A stretch of 64,000 nucleotides of DNA from Polymorphobacter fuscus (GCF_011927825.1 NZ_JAATJI010000001.1:1054001-1118000); one strand, 5' to 3'; counted from the first letter of the stretch, positions 17,752-27,743 are shown. Notes: a model not told the origin generated them from the letters alone. Translations and numbers: made by a program.

Positions 17752-19938
17752 TTACCGCAGCAGCGACATCACCTGCTGTTGCGACTGGTTGGCCTGCGCC
17801 AGCATCGCCTGCGCCGCCTGCCCGAGCACCTGCGCCTTGGCGAGGTTGGTGGTTTCGGCCGAGAAATCGGCATCGACGATGCGCGACCGCGACGCGACCA
17901 GATTGGTCGAGTTCGACGTCAGATTGTTGACCGTCGCTTCCAGCCGGTTCTGGACGGCACCGAGATTGGCACGGTCGAGGCTGACCGACCCCAGCGCTTC
18001 ATCGATCGACGCCAGCGCGGCGGTGGCGCCTTCCTGCGTCGACACGTCGATGTCCTTGACCTTCAACCCGCCGGCATCGGTGCCATAGCTGTTTTCTTCA
18101 AAGCCGAGGCTGCCGAAGTTGGAGGCCGTGCCATAGGCGAGGCTGCCGGCCGCGACATTGATCGTCTTGGCCGATTCGAGCCGCACCGTCGCATAGGCGG
18201 TCTGGACGCTGTCCCCCGAAATGTCGGTGGTGTCGGCAACCCCCAGCACCGTGTAGCTGGTGTTGGTGCCGTTGATGGTGGCACCGCCCAAGCCAAAGTT
18301 TGCCGCAGTCGCTTCGCCACTGTCGAGCCAGGCACTGACGTTGCGGCCGTCCGCCGCCGTCAGCGACAGGCCGCCACGGCCATTGTCCGTCGCCTCCACC
18401 CCGGTCAGCCCGCTGTATTTGTTGATTTCCTTGGCGACGTTGGCGCGCGTCGCCTGGGCGCTGTCGTTCTGGTCGAGCGCGATATCCATGCTGACCCCGT
18501 TGATTACCAGCGTCGCCGTGGCACTGGTGCCGATCACGGTCGTCGTCGCGCCGTCGATGGTCAGCGCATTGGCCTTGGCGGTGACGCCGGTCTGGTCGCT
18601 TGCGGCGTTGATGGCGTTGGCGATGGCGATCGCGCTGCCCGCCTTTTTCGACGATGCCGCCGTGTCGTCGGAGAAAGTGTCATCCTCGCTGGCGCCGGCG
18701 CGGATGGCGACGCCATTGATCGACACATCGCCGTTGTTGAGCGTGCGCGCTGTCGCGGCGGTGGTGGCAACGGCGCGAACGTCGCTCGATACCGTCGAGA
18801 CTCCGCGCTCGAAGGTGCCGGCAGCAAGGCCGGAGCGGCTGAGCCGCCCGGAGCCGGTGGTGCCGATCTCGATCGGATTGCCGTTTTCCGAGACCAGCGA
18901 ATAAGTGCCCGACTGGCCGCCGACCTTCACGCCGGTCGCCGCTGCGGTCAATGTCGTCACGCTGGTGACGATGTTGCGGCCGTCGGCGGCTTCCAGCCGC
19001 AGCCCGGCATTGTCGTCGCCGGTGTCAATGGCGCGCACGCCGGTCTGGCCGCTGATGGCGTTGATGGCGTCGGCGACGGCCTTGCGGCTTTGCGCGGCAT
19101 TGGTGGTGGTGGTGATCGAATCCGTGGTCACCCCGTTGATCGTGACCGTGCCCGTCAGCGCCGCCGCCGTCATCGCGGTGCCGGTCATCGTGGTCTTGCC
19201 GACGACGGCCCGCACGCCGGTCTCGCTGCTGGCGCGATTGATCGCGGCCGCCTTGGCAAGCGCCGACGAGGCCTTGTCCGACGAGGAGACATTGTCGTCG
19301 TCGCCCGAGCTCGACCCGATGGTGACGCCGTTGATGACAAGGTCGCCGGAATTGAGCATCTGGTTGGCGGTCAGGTTGGACGCCGTCGCCTCATAGCTGC
19401 CGGTCGCCGTCAGCGCGGCGGTGCGGCCGGTGCCCAGATCGCTGGCGCGGGTCGACCCGATGGCGAAGGTGACGGTCTCGCCGGCGCGGCTGCCGGTCTG
19501 CAGCAACAGCTTCTTGGCCGAACCATCGAGCAGCTTGATGCCGTTGAAGTTGGTGCGCGCGCCGATGCTGTCGATCTCGCCGGTCAGCTGCTTGACTTCG
19601 GCCTGCAGCGCCTTGCGATCGTCGCCGGTGACGGTGCCGTTGCTCGCCTGGACGGCGAGTTCGCGCATGCGCTGCAGCATGTTGGTGACCTCGCCCATGG
19701 CGGTTTCGGCCGTCTGCGCCAGGCTCATCCCGTCATTGGCATTGCGGATGGCAACGGCGAGGCCGCGGACATCCGACGTCATGCGCTGCGAGATGGCGAG
19801 GCCGGCGGCATCGTCCTTGGCCGAATTGATGCGCAGTCCGGTCGACAGCCGCTCCATTGCTGTTGCCAGGCTGTTCTGGGCGACGCGCTGGCCCGACTGG
19901 GCCGTGAGGGCAGACAAATTGGTGTTGATAACCGTCAT
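17752..19938 (-). CDS. fliC: Flagellin with four internal hook-IN type repeats
   Basis: 728 residues, much longer than the 270-500 common in alphaproteobacteria. It is the filament subunit. The N-terminal D0/D1 region (about residues 1-185) has [11 protein letters not shown] and [20 protein letters not shown], and the C-terminal D1/D0 region (about 585-728) ends in [14 protein letters not shown]. Between them, about residues 195-540, are four diverged copies of an INGV-type 'flagellin hook IN' unit, at about 200-247, 265-322, 405-455 and 477-535. Each begins with (V/L)xINGV and ends with a GVRA or ADGRN-like stretch. These would form extra surface domains on the filament. A GGGAG site precedes the ATG. 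It is transcribed alone, with its own terminator. Confidence 0.93.
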   Translation of the reverse strand: MTVINTNLSALTAQSGQRVAQNSLATAMERLSTGLRINSAKDDAAGLAISQRMTSDVRGLAVAIRNANDGMSLAQTAETAMGEVTNMLQRMRELAVQASNGTVTGDDRKALQAEVKQLTGEIDSIGARTNFNGIKLLDGSAKKLLLQTGSRAGETVTFAIGSTRASDLGTGRTAALTATGSYEATASNLTANQMLNSGDLVINGVTIGSSSGDDDNVSSSDKASSALAKAAAINRASSETGVRAVVGKTTMTGTAMTAAALTGTVTINGVTTDSITTTTNAAQSRKAVADAINAISGQTGVRAIDTGDDNAGLRLEAADGRNIVTSVTTLTAAATGVKVGGQSGTYSLVSENGNPIEIGTTGSGRLSRSGLAAGTFERGVSTVSSDVRAVATTAATARTLNNGDVSINGVAIRAGASEDDTFSDDTAASSKKAGSAIAIANAINAASDQTGVTAKANALTIDGATTTVIGTSATATLVINGVSMDIALDQNDSAQATRANVAKEINKYSGLTGVEATDNGRGGLSLTAADGRNVSAWLDSGEATAANFGLGGATINGTNTSYTVLGVADTTDISGDSVQTAYATVRLESAKTINVAAGSLAYGTASNFGSLGFEENSYGTDAGGLKVKDIDVSTQEGATAALASIDEALGSVSLDRANLGAVQNRLEATVNNLTSNSTNLVASRSRIVDADFSAETTNLAKAQVLGQAAQAMLAQANQSQQQVMSLLR
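18319..19356 (-). repeat. Four tandem diverged hook-IN protein repeats within the flagellin gene
   Basis: Coding repeats of about 50-60 residues recognised by recurring INGV followed by A..INA/INR and TGVRA/TGVEA. Conservation is at the protein level, and the DNA copies are diverged, so they are not recent duplications. Confidence 0.7.
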
Positions 19939-20060
19939 GATCGTAACTCCCGCTTCGGTTCCCCGGCCTCCGCGAGGGTCGCGGGGCGCCGTGAGCCAAT
20001 AAGCGGCGGCGGATCGCAGAATTTAACACCTGCCCCCGACTTTTGGCCTATGACCGAAAG

Positions 20061-20762
20061 ATGAGCCCCACTGCCGACCAGTTCCCGATGCCGATCGACG
20101 GCGTGAAGTTCGCGCTGCTGTACCGCGACACCCATGTGCTGCTTATCGACAAGCCGGCCGGGCTGGCGGTCCACCCCGGCCCGCGCACGCCCGACAGCCT
20201 GGAAGATTTCCTGCCCATCCTCGCCTTCGGCAACCACCGGCTGCCCGTGATCGCCCACCGGCTCGACCGCGACACCTCGGGCTGCCTGGTGCTGGCGCGC
20301 CACCCCAAGGCGGTGCGACGGGTGGCGGCCCTGTTCGAAGCCGGCGCGATCGGCAAGGTTTATTGGGCCGTGCTCGACACGCTTCCCGAATCCGATGCCG
20401 GGACAGTCGATGCGCCGCTGCTGAAGATCTCGAGCGCCGAAGCCGGTTGGCGGATGGTAATCGACAAGCGCGGCAAGCGCGCCGTGACGCACTGGCGCGT
20501 CATCGATCGCGCCGCGCGGCTGATTGAATTCCGCCCTGAAACCGGGCGCACGCACCAGCTCCGCGTCCACGCGGCGTCACTGGGCCATCCGATCATGGGC
20601 GATCCGGTCTATGGCGACGGCAAGGGGCCGATGCGGCTCCATGCCCGATCGATCACCCTGCCCTATGACGAAGCGCATCCCCTGGCCGTGACCGCCGCCC
20701 TGCCGGGGGACTGGCCGTCGCAGGCGCTGTTCTCGCCGGCGAATGCAGCGACGCTGCCCTGA
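20061..20762 (+). CDS. RluA-family pseudouridine synthase
   Basis: About 233 residues from the ATG at 20061; a TTG six codons upstream is also open. These enzymes isomerise specific uridines of rRNA or tRNA. The catalytic aspartate sits in the conserved HRLDRDTSG motif, with the downstream RAVTHWRV and GRTHQLRVHAASLGHPIMGD signatures intact. There is no S4 domain, and the N-terminus starts directly at the catalytic fold (LLYRDTHVLLIDKPAGLAVHPG), as in the shorter RluA and TruC-like members. The exact uridine target cannot be told. It is divergent from the flagellin gene and convergent with the RpiR regulator gene. Confidence 0.88.
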   Translation: MSPTADQFPMPIDGVKFALLYRDTHVLLIDKPAGLAVHPGPRTPDSLEDFLPILAFGNHRLPVIAHRLDRDTSGCLVLARHPKAVRRVAALFEAGAIGKVYWAVLDTLPESDAGTVDAPLLKISSAEAGWRMVIDKRGKRAVTHWRVIDRAARLIEFRPETGRTHQLRVHAASLGHPIMGDPVYGDGKGPMRLHARSITLPYDEAHPLAVTAALPGDWPSQALFSPANAATLP

Positions 20763-20774
20763 CCCGGCCGGCGA

Positions 20775-21617
20775 TCACCGCCCGCGCGGTTGAAAGCCGA
20801 CGTAGCGATCGTAATTGTCGGACAGCGTCGCCAGCCGGGCATGCACGCGCTCGGCACCGATGACACGGACGACATCGTCGACAAGCAGGTTGAGCAGCGC
20901 CGCCAGCGCCGTATTCATGTCCCAGAAGTGGCCCAACGCGACTTCGGCGGTAAGGATATGCGGCGTCAGGTCACGCGCCCAGGGGCAATAGGGGTCGGTG
21001 ACGACGACCAGCGGCACGCCGCGCGCCACCGCAGCCTCGGCAAGCAGGCGAAAATGCCGCGAATAGCGCCGAAGATCGACCAGGACGAGCACATCGGCGG
21101 CGGTCGCCTCATCCAGCTCGGCGTACAGCCCCGTGCCGGCGTCGAGGCTGCGCACCGCAGGCCGGACATAGCCGAGGTGATGGGCAAAGCCTGCTGCCAG
21201 CCCGCGTTCGGTCTGGAACCCCGCCACCAGCACGCTGCCAGCGCTGGCCAGCAGCGCCACCACCGCCGCCCATTCCGGCGTTTCGGCACGGGCATAAACA
21301 TCGGCAATGGCGGCAGTTTCGGCCTTCAGCCGCGCATCGGCGCCGACTGTCGGCGCCAGCAGCCACGGCGCCTCGCCATGTTCGGCCTGAAGATCGTCGC
21401 GCAGATCGTCCTTCAACGCCGCCATGCCGGCATAGCCCAGTGACTTGAGCAACCGGCCGACAGTCATCGCCGAGACACCGACCCGCGCCCCGATCGACGC
21501 CGCGGTCTCGAACGGCACCGCATGCAGATTGTCGAGCAGCCAACCGGCAATCATCCGTTCCGACACCGTCAGGCTGTCATAGCGTTGGCGAAGACGGATT
21601 GCGACAGTGTCACGCAT
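20775..21617 (-). CDS. MurR/RpiR-family transcriptional regulator
   Basis: 280 residues. The N-terminal helix-turn-helix (about 1-80) reads ETAASIGARVGVSAMTVGRL, typical of RpiR proteins. A SIS domain follows (about 120-260), which normally senses a phosphosugar. It is the third gene of a minus-strand row behind the acylase and the S9 peptidase, 35 bases after the latter, so it may control that row. Its ligand is unknown; the SIS glycine loops are only moderately like those of sugar-phosphate binders. Confidence 0.85.
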   Translation of the reverse strand: MRDTVAIRLRQRYDSLTVSERMIAGWLLDNLHAVPFETAASIGARVGVSAMTVGRLLKSLGYAGMAALKDDLRDDLQAEHGEAPWLLAPTVGADARLKAETAAIADVYARAETPEWAAVVALLASAGSVLVAGFQTERGLAAGFAHHLGYVRPAVRSLDAGTGLYAELDEATAADVLVLVDLRRYSRHFRLLAEAAVARGVPLVVVTDPYCPWARDLTPHILTAEVALGHFWDMNTALAALLNLLVDDVVRVIGAERVHARLATLSDNYDRYVGFQPRGR

Positions 21618-21652
21618 AGGATGGCAATAGCATCATCGAGGGCCCATCGCAC

Positions 21653-23626
21653 TCAAGACGGCGGCATCAAGTCGCCGATCCAGCGGGCGCTGCGGGACAG
21701 CATGTCGGTCCGTGCCGCGCTGTCGTCCAGGCTGTGCGCGAGGCCCGGGTACACGACCAGCTCGTGGCGCTTGCCGGCACGGGCGAGCGCCGCATCCATG
21801 ACCCGGCTTTGCGCGATATCGACGTTGAGGTCCTTGTCCCCGTGAAAGATCAGCACCGGCGCGCCGATCCGGGCGGCGTTCTGCGCCGGCGACCCGGCGC
21901 TCACATGGGGCCCTTCGCCGACATAGGCGGCCGTGATACTGCCATTGGTATATTGCATGGCGTCGCGCTTCAGCAGCGCGAGGTCAGTCACCGGCGCCAC
22001 GGCGACCACCGCCTTGTAAAGCCCAGAATCGACGATACTGGCCTGTAGCGCCGCATAGCCGCCGTAACTCCAGCCGAAAATCGCCATGCGTTGCGGGTCG
22101 CCGATCCGCTGCTGCGCCAGCCAGCGCGCGCCGGCGTTGATATCGGCCATTGCGGTCGACCAGCTCTTGAAGCCGTTCTGGGCATACCATTCGCTGCCAT
22201 AGCCGGTGGAGCCGCGAAAATTGGGTTGCAGCACGACATAGCCAAGCTGGGCGAAATATTGCGCCACCCAGTCGAACCCAAGCGCGTCCCGCGCGCCGGG
22301 GCCACCGTGCGGCATGATGATCACCGGGTGGCGGCCGGTGGTCGCAGCTGCCGTTCCCGCCGGCATGGTCAGGAACGCAGGCACCTCGGCGCCATCTGCG
22401 GCCGCGTAGCGCACTGCCGTCTGCACGCCCTGCACCAGGTTCGCCAGTTCCGGCCGCACCGGCAGCAGCGGCGAAAGTTTGCGCGATGGCACGTCGTAGC
22501 GATAATATTGGCCGGGCTCGGTATCGCCGCCGGCATAGAGCAGGTTGCGCGTGCCATCCCAATTCTCATCGAGAATATCGACCGGCGGCTTTCCCGGCAG
22601 CGCCGCCGACAACGCCCGGCTCCGCTTTTCCAGCGTCGCATCGAAATACTTATACTGGGTCGAATCCGTGGTGTAATAGGCTGCGACCGGTCGTTGATAC
22701 TTGCCGATACGCAAGACGCCATCAACATCGACCTTCGGGTCGGCGAATACCAGCCCGCCGGCCATCCCCGGCTCAACCGAATCGCGGAACAGCGCCTTGC
22801 GCCTATCCTTGTCGCGCAGCGTGAAGTAACCGTCGCCGCTCTCATCGAACCCTGCGAAATCCCAGGTCGACAGCCCGCTCAGATTGCCTTCAGCGACACG
22901 CTTCCATTCGTCGCTGCCCTTTGCACGCATCATGTACACAGCGCGGTCGCGCAGTTGTCCACTGTTGGCCGCATCGCCGGTTTCCATGTAGCGCACATGG
23001 CCACGGTTATCCGACGCATAGTCCCGCACGAGCGGTTTGGCGCGCTCGACGGAGGTCATTCGTCCGCTGTTCACATCCACCAGCTGCACCGAAACACCGC
23101 CTTGGCGCCCGGTGATGTTGCTGCCCGTCGACACTTGTTCGGCCATGTTGACGCGCATCAGAACATGGGTCGGGTCATCGGGCAGCCAGTCGATCACCCT
23201 TGCCCCGGCCTGGTCGAGGCTGACGCTCTTGTCGCTGTCACGCTGTCCGAGCATGACCCGCGAAGACCCGTCCGCCGCCAGCGAAATGGCGCGGCTGAAC
23301 GCCAGTTGCGTCGCCAGTGCCTCGGTAATGTAATGTACCCGGCAGATGATGCGATCTTCGCTTTTCCAGCCGCAGCCATAAGGCTCCGCCGTTGACTTGG
23401 TGGACGACAGGATGATCTTCGTCGTGCCGGCCTCGATGTCCGCAACGACCACCGCCAGCCCCTGCGTGCCGGCCGGCGTGTAGTAGAGGATCTTGTTGCC
23501 GCTGGGAGACATCTGCAACCCATATGCCGTCGGCCGCGCGCCATAGGCCGCTGCCAGTGCCGGAATATCGGCGGCAATGGCTGGCGACGCCATCGTCAGC
23601 AGCAGTCCCACGGCAAGTCGTGTCAT
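21653..23626 (-). CDS. Exported S9-family prolyl oligopeptidase/dipeptidyl aminopeptidase
   Basis: About 657 residues from the ATG at 23626, chosen for its GGGGTGGAA site and for giving a clean signal peptide (MTRLAVGLLLTMASPAIAA). The N-terminal half (about 30-400) is a beta-propeller of TolB/WD-like repeats that gates the active site. The C-terminal alpha/beta-hydrolase domain has the nucleophile in GWSYGGYAALQAS, an aspartate in HGDKDLNVDIAQS and a histidine in GLAHSLDD. It should cleave short peptides, possibly after proline or alanine, in the periplasm. It follows the acylase gene by 63 bases and precedes the RpiR regulator. Confidence 0.9.
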   Translation of the reverse strand: MTRLAVGLLLTMASPAIAADIPALAAAYGARPTAYGLQMSPSGNKILYYTPAGTQGLAVVVADIEAGTTKIILSSTKSTAEPYGCGWKSEDRIICRVHYITEALATQLAFSRAISLAADGSSRVMLGQRDSDKSVSLDQAGARVIDWLPDDPTHVLMRVNMAEQVSTGSNITGRQGGVSVQLVDVNSGRMTSVERAKPLVRDYASDNRGHVRYMETGDAANSGQLRDRAVYMMRAKGSDEWKRVAEGNLSGLSTWDFAGFDESGDGYFTLRDKDRRKALFRDSVEPGMAGGLVFADPKVDVDGVLRIGKYQRPVAAYYTTDSTQYKYFDATLEKRSRALSAALPGKPPVDILDENWDGTRNLLYAGGDTEPGQYYRYDVPSRKLSPLLPVRPELANLVQGVQTAVRYAAADGAEVPAFLTMPAGTAAATTGRHPVIIMPHGGPGARDALGFDWVAQYFAQLGYVVLQPNFRGSTGYGSEWYAQNGFKSWSTAMADINAGARWLAQQRIGDPQRMAIFGWSYGGYAALQASIVDSGLYKAVVAVAPVTDLALLKRDAMQYTNGSITAAYVGEGPHVSAGSPAQNAARIGAPVLIFHGDKDLNVDIAQSRVMDAALARAGKRHELVVYPGLAHSLDDSAARTDMLSRSARWIGDLMPPS

Positions 23627-23689
23627 TTCCACCCCATTCGGCCCAGCCATCGACACCGTAACAAGCTCGCGGGCACTGGCAAGGCTGGC

Positions 23690-25783
23690 CTAGCCGGGGG
23701 GTGCGTCGCCGGCGATCTGGACGGCGCTGGCATCGAACGGCACCGTCTTCCAGCGTTCCGCCACGAACAGCGGTGACTGGTCGGCATAATGCGGCGATTG
23801 CGGCCGCACCGTCGCCGCACCGAACTGGTGCACGCTTCGCGACGACACTTGGCCGTCAGGTGCCCATTCGATCAACATGATGAAGCCGTCGCCATTGTTG
23901 GCGACACGCCGGCCGTCGGCGCCGGTGGTGCCGATGATCGCGCGCAGCGCCTCGGGCCCGCCACAGACCGGCAGGTCGACCTTGCCGTGCCGAAGCCGCT
24001 GGAAGTCACCCAGCGGCACGTCGATCCGGCCATAATGGCGCTCCAGCAGGTCGACGGCCTCGCGCAGCGCCGCCGCGGTGTCGGGCCGCGGCTTGTTCTG
24101 ATAGGCATAGCGCGCGGCCTGGGCGAAGGCGGCGGTGACCAGCGTATCGGCATTGCCCTTGCAATCGAGCGTCCAGTCCCAAGTGGCTATCAGCTTTTGC
24201 GCCGCCGCGAGGTCAGGCGCCTGCGACGTGTCGAGCGCCATGACTGCGCGGTACCAGTCCCCGGCCCAACCGGCCTTGTCATAGCCCTTGTCGAACTTGA
24301 TGCGCAGCAGGTCGTCGCGCGAAATCTTCGCGTCGCCCAGCGCAGCGAACAACGCCTGGTATCGCCGCGCCCGGTTGGTGACATAGGTTTCGATGCCCAT
24401 TTCGGGCGGGAAATCACCGCGCGCCTGTTCGTCGGCGGGGGCCGTCGACAGGAAAGGCGTGTTGTTGCTGTTGGCGACCCAGCCGGCGGCCGGATCGACC
24501 GTCATCGGGTCGTCGGCCCAGGGATGATAGTCGGTCCACAGGGTCTTCGATGTATCGCCGGGCAGCACGCCCTTCCAGTCGTACCCCGATGCACGGCGCG
24601 GGAAGCGAGCGTTGTAGAACATGCCGATATGCCCCGCCGCGTCGGCATAGACGAAGTTGGTGCCGGCCACCGCCTGCATCGCCATCGCCTCCCGCCATTC
24701 GTCGAGGTTTCGCGCCTTGTTGAGCCGGTAATATTGCTCGACCTGGCGGACGTCGCCGATGCCGGCGTAGCGGATGGCAAAATAGCCCTTGTCGTTCCGG
24801 ACGACCGGCCCATGGACCGACCGATAGACCTTGCGCGGGATCGGCAGGGTCAACGGCCCCAGCTTGACGCGCAGCCAGAGCGTTTCGCTGTCGAGCGGCA
24901 GCCACTTGCCGTCGAACCGGTATTGCGTCCCGGCCGCGTTGACCGTCAACCAATAGGTGTCGATCAGGTCGGGCCGGTTGACGGTATTGGTCCAGCCCAG
25001 GGTCTTGTTGTGGCCCAGCAGCGGATAGGGCGCACCAGGGAACAGCGCGCCGGCAAAGTCCCAGCCTTCGCCCGAATGGACGACGACTTCCCACCAGCTG
25101 ACGCCGCCTTCCCAGGGTTGGTGTGAGTTGACGATGAGCCGCGTCACCCCATCGGCCGAACGCCGCCCGGCGACGGCGAAGCCGTTGGAACCGCGTTCGT
25201 CGGGCGGGCCGGAGTCGCGCGGAACCGGTTCCCCCGCGACCAGCGCCGCCAGCGGGCGATCGAGGCCGAAGAAGAACGGGGCGCGGAGCATGAAGCCGGC
25301 GACGATATCCTGGCCATTGACGGGAAACAGCCCGCGCAGCCGCGCTTCGCCTGGGTGGCCGGCGGCATATTCGTTGAGGCCTTGCGCATAGGCCGCCAGC
25401 AGCCGCCTCGTGTCCGGTGACAGGTCGGCATAATGCGCCGCTGCGATGGCATTGGCACCCAGCAGGCCGCCGGCAAAGTCCACGCTGGCGCCATCCTGTC
25501 CGGTGATGGCGCCGCCGCGGCCGCGCACGGCGGCGACGACTTCCTCGAGATTGCGGAAATCGTCCTCGGCATGGGCAATGGCGAGACCATAGGCGACATC
25601 GGCGTCGGTCTTGCCGAAGATATGGGGAACACCCCAGCGGTCGCGGACGATGCGGACATCGCGCCGGACCGCCGGATCGGCGACCGACGGCTGCGCGGTC
25701 AGATTGTCCCAGCTCGCCAACCCGACGAACAGGGTGGCAAGAACCGCGCCGATGACGACGAGAATTCGCAGCCAGCGGGGCAT
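23690..25783 (-). CDS. Penicillin acylase family (Ntn-hydrolase, S45) amidase
   Basis: About 697 residues from the ATG at 25783; the frame is open 25 codons further up, but the chosen start gives an N-terminal membrane or signal segment (PRWLRILVVIGAVLATLFVG). The proenzyme is expected to cleave itself into alpha and beta chains at the Gly-Ser bond in RGSNGFAVAG, and the new N-terminal serine is the nucleophile. The alpha chain has the usual RDRWGVPHIFG and AHAEDDF motifs; the beta chain has VNSHQPW and GWTNTVNRPD. The family includes penicillin G, cephalosporin, aculeacin and acyl-homoserine lactone acylases, and specificity cannot be assigned. It is first in a row with a peptidase and a regulator. 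Confidence 0.88.
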   Translation of the reverse strand: MPRWLRILVVIGAVLATLFVGLASWDNLTAQPSVADPAVRRDVRIVRDRWGVPHIFGKTDADVAYGLAIAHAEDDFRNLEEVVAAVRGRGGAITGQDGASVDFAGGLLGANAIAAAHYADLSPDTRRLLAAYAQGLNEYAAGHPGEARLRGLFPVNGQDIVAGFMLRAPFFFGLDRPLAALVAGEPVPRDSGPPDERGSNGFAVAGRRSADGVTRLIVNSHQPWEGGVSWWEVVVHSGEGWDFAGALFPGAPYPLLGHNKTLGWTNTVNRPDLIDTYWLTVNAAGTQYRFDGKWLPLDSETLWLRVKLGPLTLPIPRKVYRSVHGPVVRNDKGYFAIRYAGIGDVRQVEQYYRLNKARNLDEWREAMAMQAVAGTNFVYADAAGHIGMFYNARFPRRASGYDWKGVLPGDTSKTLWTDYHPWADDPMTVDPAAGWVANSNNTPFLSTAPADEQARGDFPPEMGIETYVTNRARRYQALFAALGDAKISRDDLLRIKFDKGYDKAGWAGDWYRAVMALDTSQAPDLAAAQKLIATWDWTLDCKGNADTLVTAAFAQAARYAYQNKPRPDTAAALREAVDLLERHYGRIDVPLGDFQRLRHGKVDLPVCGGPEALRAIIGTTGADGRRVANNGDGFIMLIEWAPDGQVSSRSVHQFGAATVRPQSPHYADQSPLFVAERWKTVPFDASAVQIAGDAPPG

Positions 25784-25943
25784 CAGAGTCCGCCCCCGCA
25801 GATCATGGCGCTGCAATCCCTTGAAACAGCCGGCACTCGTCTTCCCCTCGCTGGTCAAGGCTTAGGCGGCGGGAGGAAAAGCAACAAGCGCCGACGCAAC
25901 CGACATGGCTGTTCAACCGTAATAGCGGCGAGAGGATCGGGCG

Positions 25944-26633
25944 ATGCGCTGGAACGGACGCACCACGGAAACGCCGGAAAGCGGGCAGACCGACGCCAGG
26001 CGCTGCGCCGAAACCCGGACGCGGTTGCTCGTTGCCGATCACTTGCCGCTGGTGCGGGCCGGGCTGTCGGCGCTGCTCGCCGAACAGGGCCACCATGTCG
26101 TTGCCGAGGCCGGCGATGGCATGTCGGTGCTGACCGCCTTGGGGCAATGGGAAATCGATGTGGCGATGATCGCCATCGACTTGCCCGATCTCGACATGCC
26201 GAACCTGATCGCAGCGGTGCGCGACCGCGGATGGGCGTTGCCGATCGTGGTGCTGGCGCCAACGGCACAGCACCCCGCGATCGCCGCCGTTCTCGACCGC
26301 GGCGCTGCCGGGATGGTGTTGAAAACAGAAAGCGCCGACGCATTGCAGCAGTGCGTTGCCACCGTCGCCGCCGGCGGCCGCTGGATCGATCGCAGCGCCG
26401 CAGCGGAAGTGGCGGAGCGCGGCCAGGTCGACAGCGAGGCCCGGCAGCTGACACGGCGCGAGCGCGACGTGGCGCGGCTGGTCGCGACCGGCCAGCGCAA
26501 CCGCGCCATCGCCGGCACGCTCGGCATTTCCGAAGGCACGGTGAAGATGCACCTGCACAATGTCTATGCCAAGCTGGGGCTTGAAAGCCGGACGCAGCTG
26601 GCGATGGACGCGCGGGTGCGAATGTCCGTCTGA
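25944..26633 (+). CDS. LuxR/NarL-type response regulator with a degenerate receiver
   Basis: 229 residues. The receiver domain spans about 26-140 and the LuxR helix-turn-helix about 165-225 (LTRRERDVARLVATGQRNRA, then GISEGTVKMHLHNVYAKLG). The acidic pair that binds magnesium is ADH rather than DDH (residues 31-33). The usual phospho-acceptor aspartate is alanine (Ala77 in DVAMIAIDLP), while the conserved lysine (Lys127) remains. Phosphorylation in the normal way is therefore unlikely. There is no histidine kinase nearby. The DNA-binding half is intact. It is divergent from the acylase gene over 160 bases. Confidence 0.85.
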   Translation: MRWNGRTTETPESGQTDARRCAETRTRLLVADHLPLVRAGLSALLAEQGHHVVAEAGDGMSVLTALGQWEIDVAMIAIDLPDLDMPNLIAAVRDRGWALPIVVLAPTAQHPAIAAVLDRGAAGMVLKTESADALQQCVATVAAGGRWIDRSAAAEVAERGQVDSEARQLTRRERDVARLVATGQRNRAIAGTLGISEGTVKMHLHNVYAKLGLESRTQLAMDARVRMSV

Positions 26634-26684
26634 CTCCTCGATCCTTTTGCAATTGCCGGATCAGAGCTTCTGACCCAAGCAACG

Positions 26685-27743
26685 CTAGGCGGCTTGTCCG
26701 ACGGCGCCCTGATCGACCGGCGCCAGCGCAGAAAGGAACTGGTCGCACGAACGGTCCCAGCTGAACCGTCCGCCATAACGGGCACAATCGGCCCGATCGG
26801 CCGTCAATGCCGCGCGCATGGCCGTGGCAAGGTCGGCGTCGACGCCGCCGATGCGCGCTGCGGGTCCTTCGGTGCCGCACCCGTCGCCGCCCAGGATATC
26901 GAGCGGCCCCGGCACCGGATAACCCGCCACGGGTGTGCCACAGGCGAGCGCCTCGATGATGACGAGGCCGAAGGTGTCGGTGCGGCTGGGGAAGACGACG
27001 ATATCGGCACCGACATAGGTCGACGCCAGCGCCTCGCCATGCAGGCTGCCGAGAAAATGCGCCTGCGGAAAGCGCGCCTGGAGTGCATCGAGCGCCGGGC
27101 CATCGCCGACGACGACCTTGCTGCCGTGCCACTCGGCCGCCAGAAAGGCCTCGACATTCTTTTCAACCGCGACGCGGCCGACGTGCAGCGCGATTGGGCG
27201 CGGCAGGTCGGCCAGCGCCGGGTGCGCCTCCCGGTCGGGGTGGAACAGCGCCGCATCGACACCGCGCGTCCATGGCAGGGTCTGGTGCAGCCCCTTGTCC
27301 GCCAGCTCGCCCGCCAGCCGCGGGGTGGCGACGAGAATATGCTGCGCCGGCCGATGGAAGCGCACCAACGGCCGCCACAGCAGCGCCGGCGACAGGCCGG
27401 TGCGGGCCGCGATGTAATCGGGAAACCGCGTGTGGAAGCTGGTCGTGAAGGCGATGCCGCGCGCGACACACCAGCGCCGCGCCAGCCAGCCGAGCGGGCC
27501 CTCGGTGGCGATGTGGATGGCGTCGGGCGCAAAATCGCCGATCATCGTGCCGATGGCGCGCTGCGTGGTCAGCGCCAGGCGAATTTCCGGATAGTTGGGC
27601 ATCGGCATGGAATGGAAGCGATCGGGCGTCACCGTCAGCACGCGGTGCCCGCGGCCGCGCGCCAGGGCGATGACGGTTGTCAGGGTGCGGACGACCCCGT
27701 TGACCTGGGGCGTCCACGCATCCGAAACGACGGCAATGCGCAT
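26685..27743 (-). CDS. Family 4 glycosyltransferase (mannosyltransferase MgtA-like)
   Basis: 352 residues. GT-B fold: N-terminal acceptor domain (VVSDAWTPQVNGVVRTL at the start, then HIATEGPLGWLARR and TSFHTRFPDYI) and C-terminal nucleotide-sugar domain (LHVGRVAVEKNVEAFL, VVGDGPALDAL, PSRTDTFGLVIIEALACGTP). The E7-type motif DTFGLVIIEA is typical of family 4. The nearest named relatives known to me are GDP-mannose-dependent alpha-mannosyltransferases acting on glycolipids. The ATG overlaps the stop of the upstream metallophosphoesterase gene by one base (TGATG), so the two are coupled and probably act on the same membrane lipid. Confidence 0.88.
   Translation of the reverse strand: MRIAVVSDAWTPQVNGVVRTLTTVIALARGRGHRVLTVTPDRFHSMPMPNYPEIRLALTTQRAIGTMIGDFAPDAIHIATEGPLGWLARRWCVARGIAFTTSFHTRFPDYIAARTGLSPALLWRPLVRFHRPAQHILVATPRLAGELADKGLHQTLPWTRGVDAALFHPDREAHPALADLPRPIALHVGRVAVEKNVEAFLAAEWHGSKVVVGDGPALDALQARFPQAHFLGSLHGEALASTYVGADIVVFPSRTDTFGLVIIEALACGTPVAGYPVPGPLDILGGDGCGTEGPAARIGGVDADLATAMRAALTADRADCARYGGRFSWDRSCDQFLSALAPVDQGAVGQAA

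Noticed and set aside
17707..20064. Long open frame of 785 codons on the plus strand across the flagellin gene
   Set aside because: It is an antisense shadow in GC-rich DNA: arginine- and glycine-rich, no domain, and the minus-strand frame is a clear flagellin with conserved ends.
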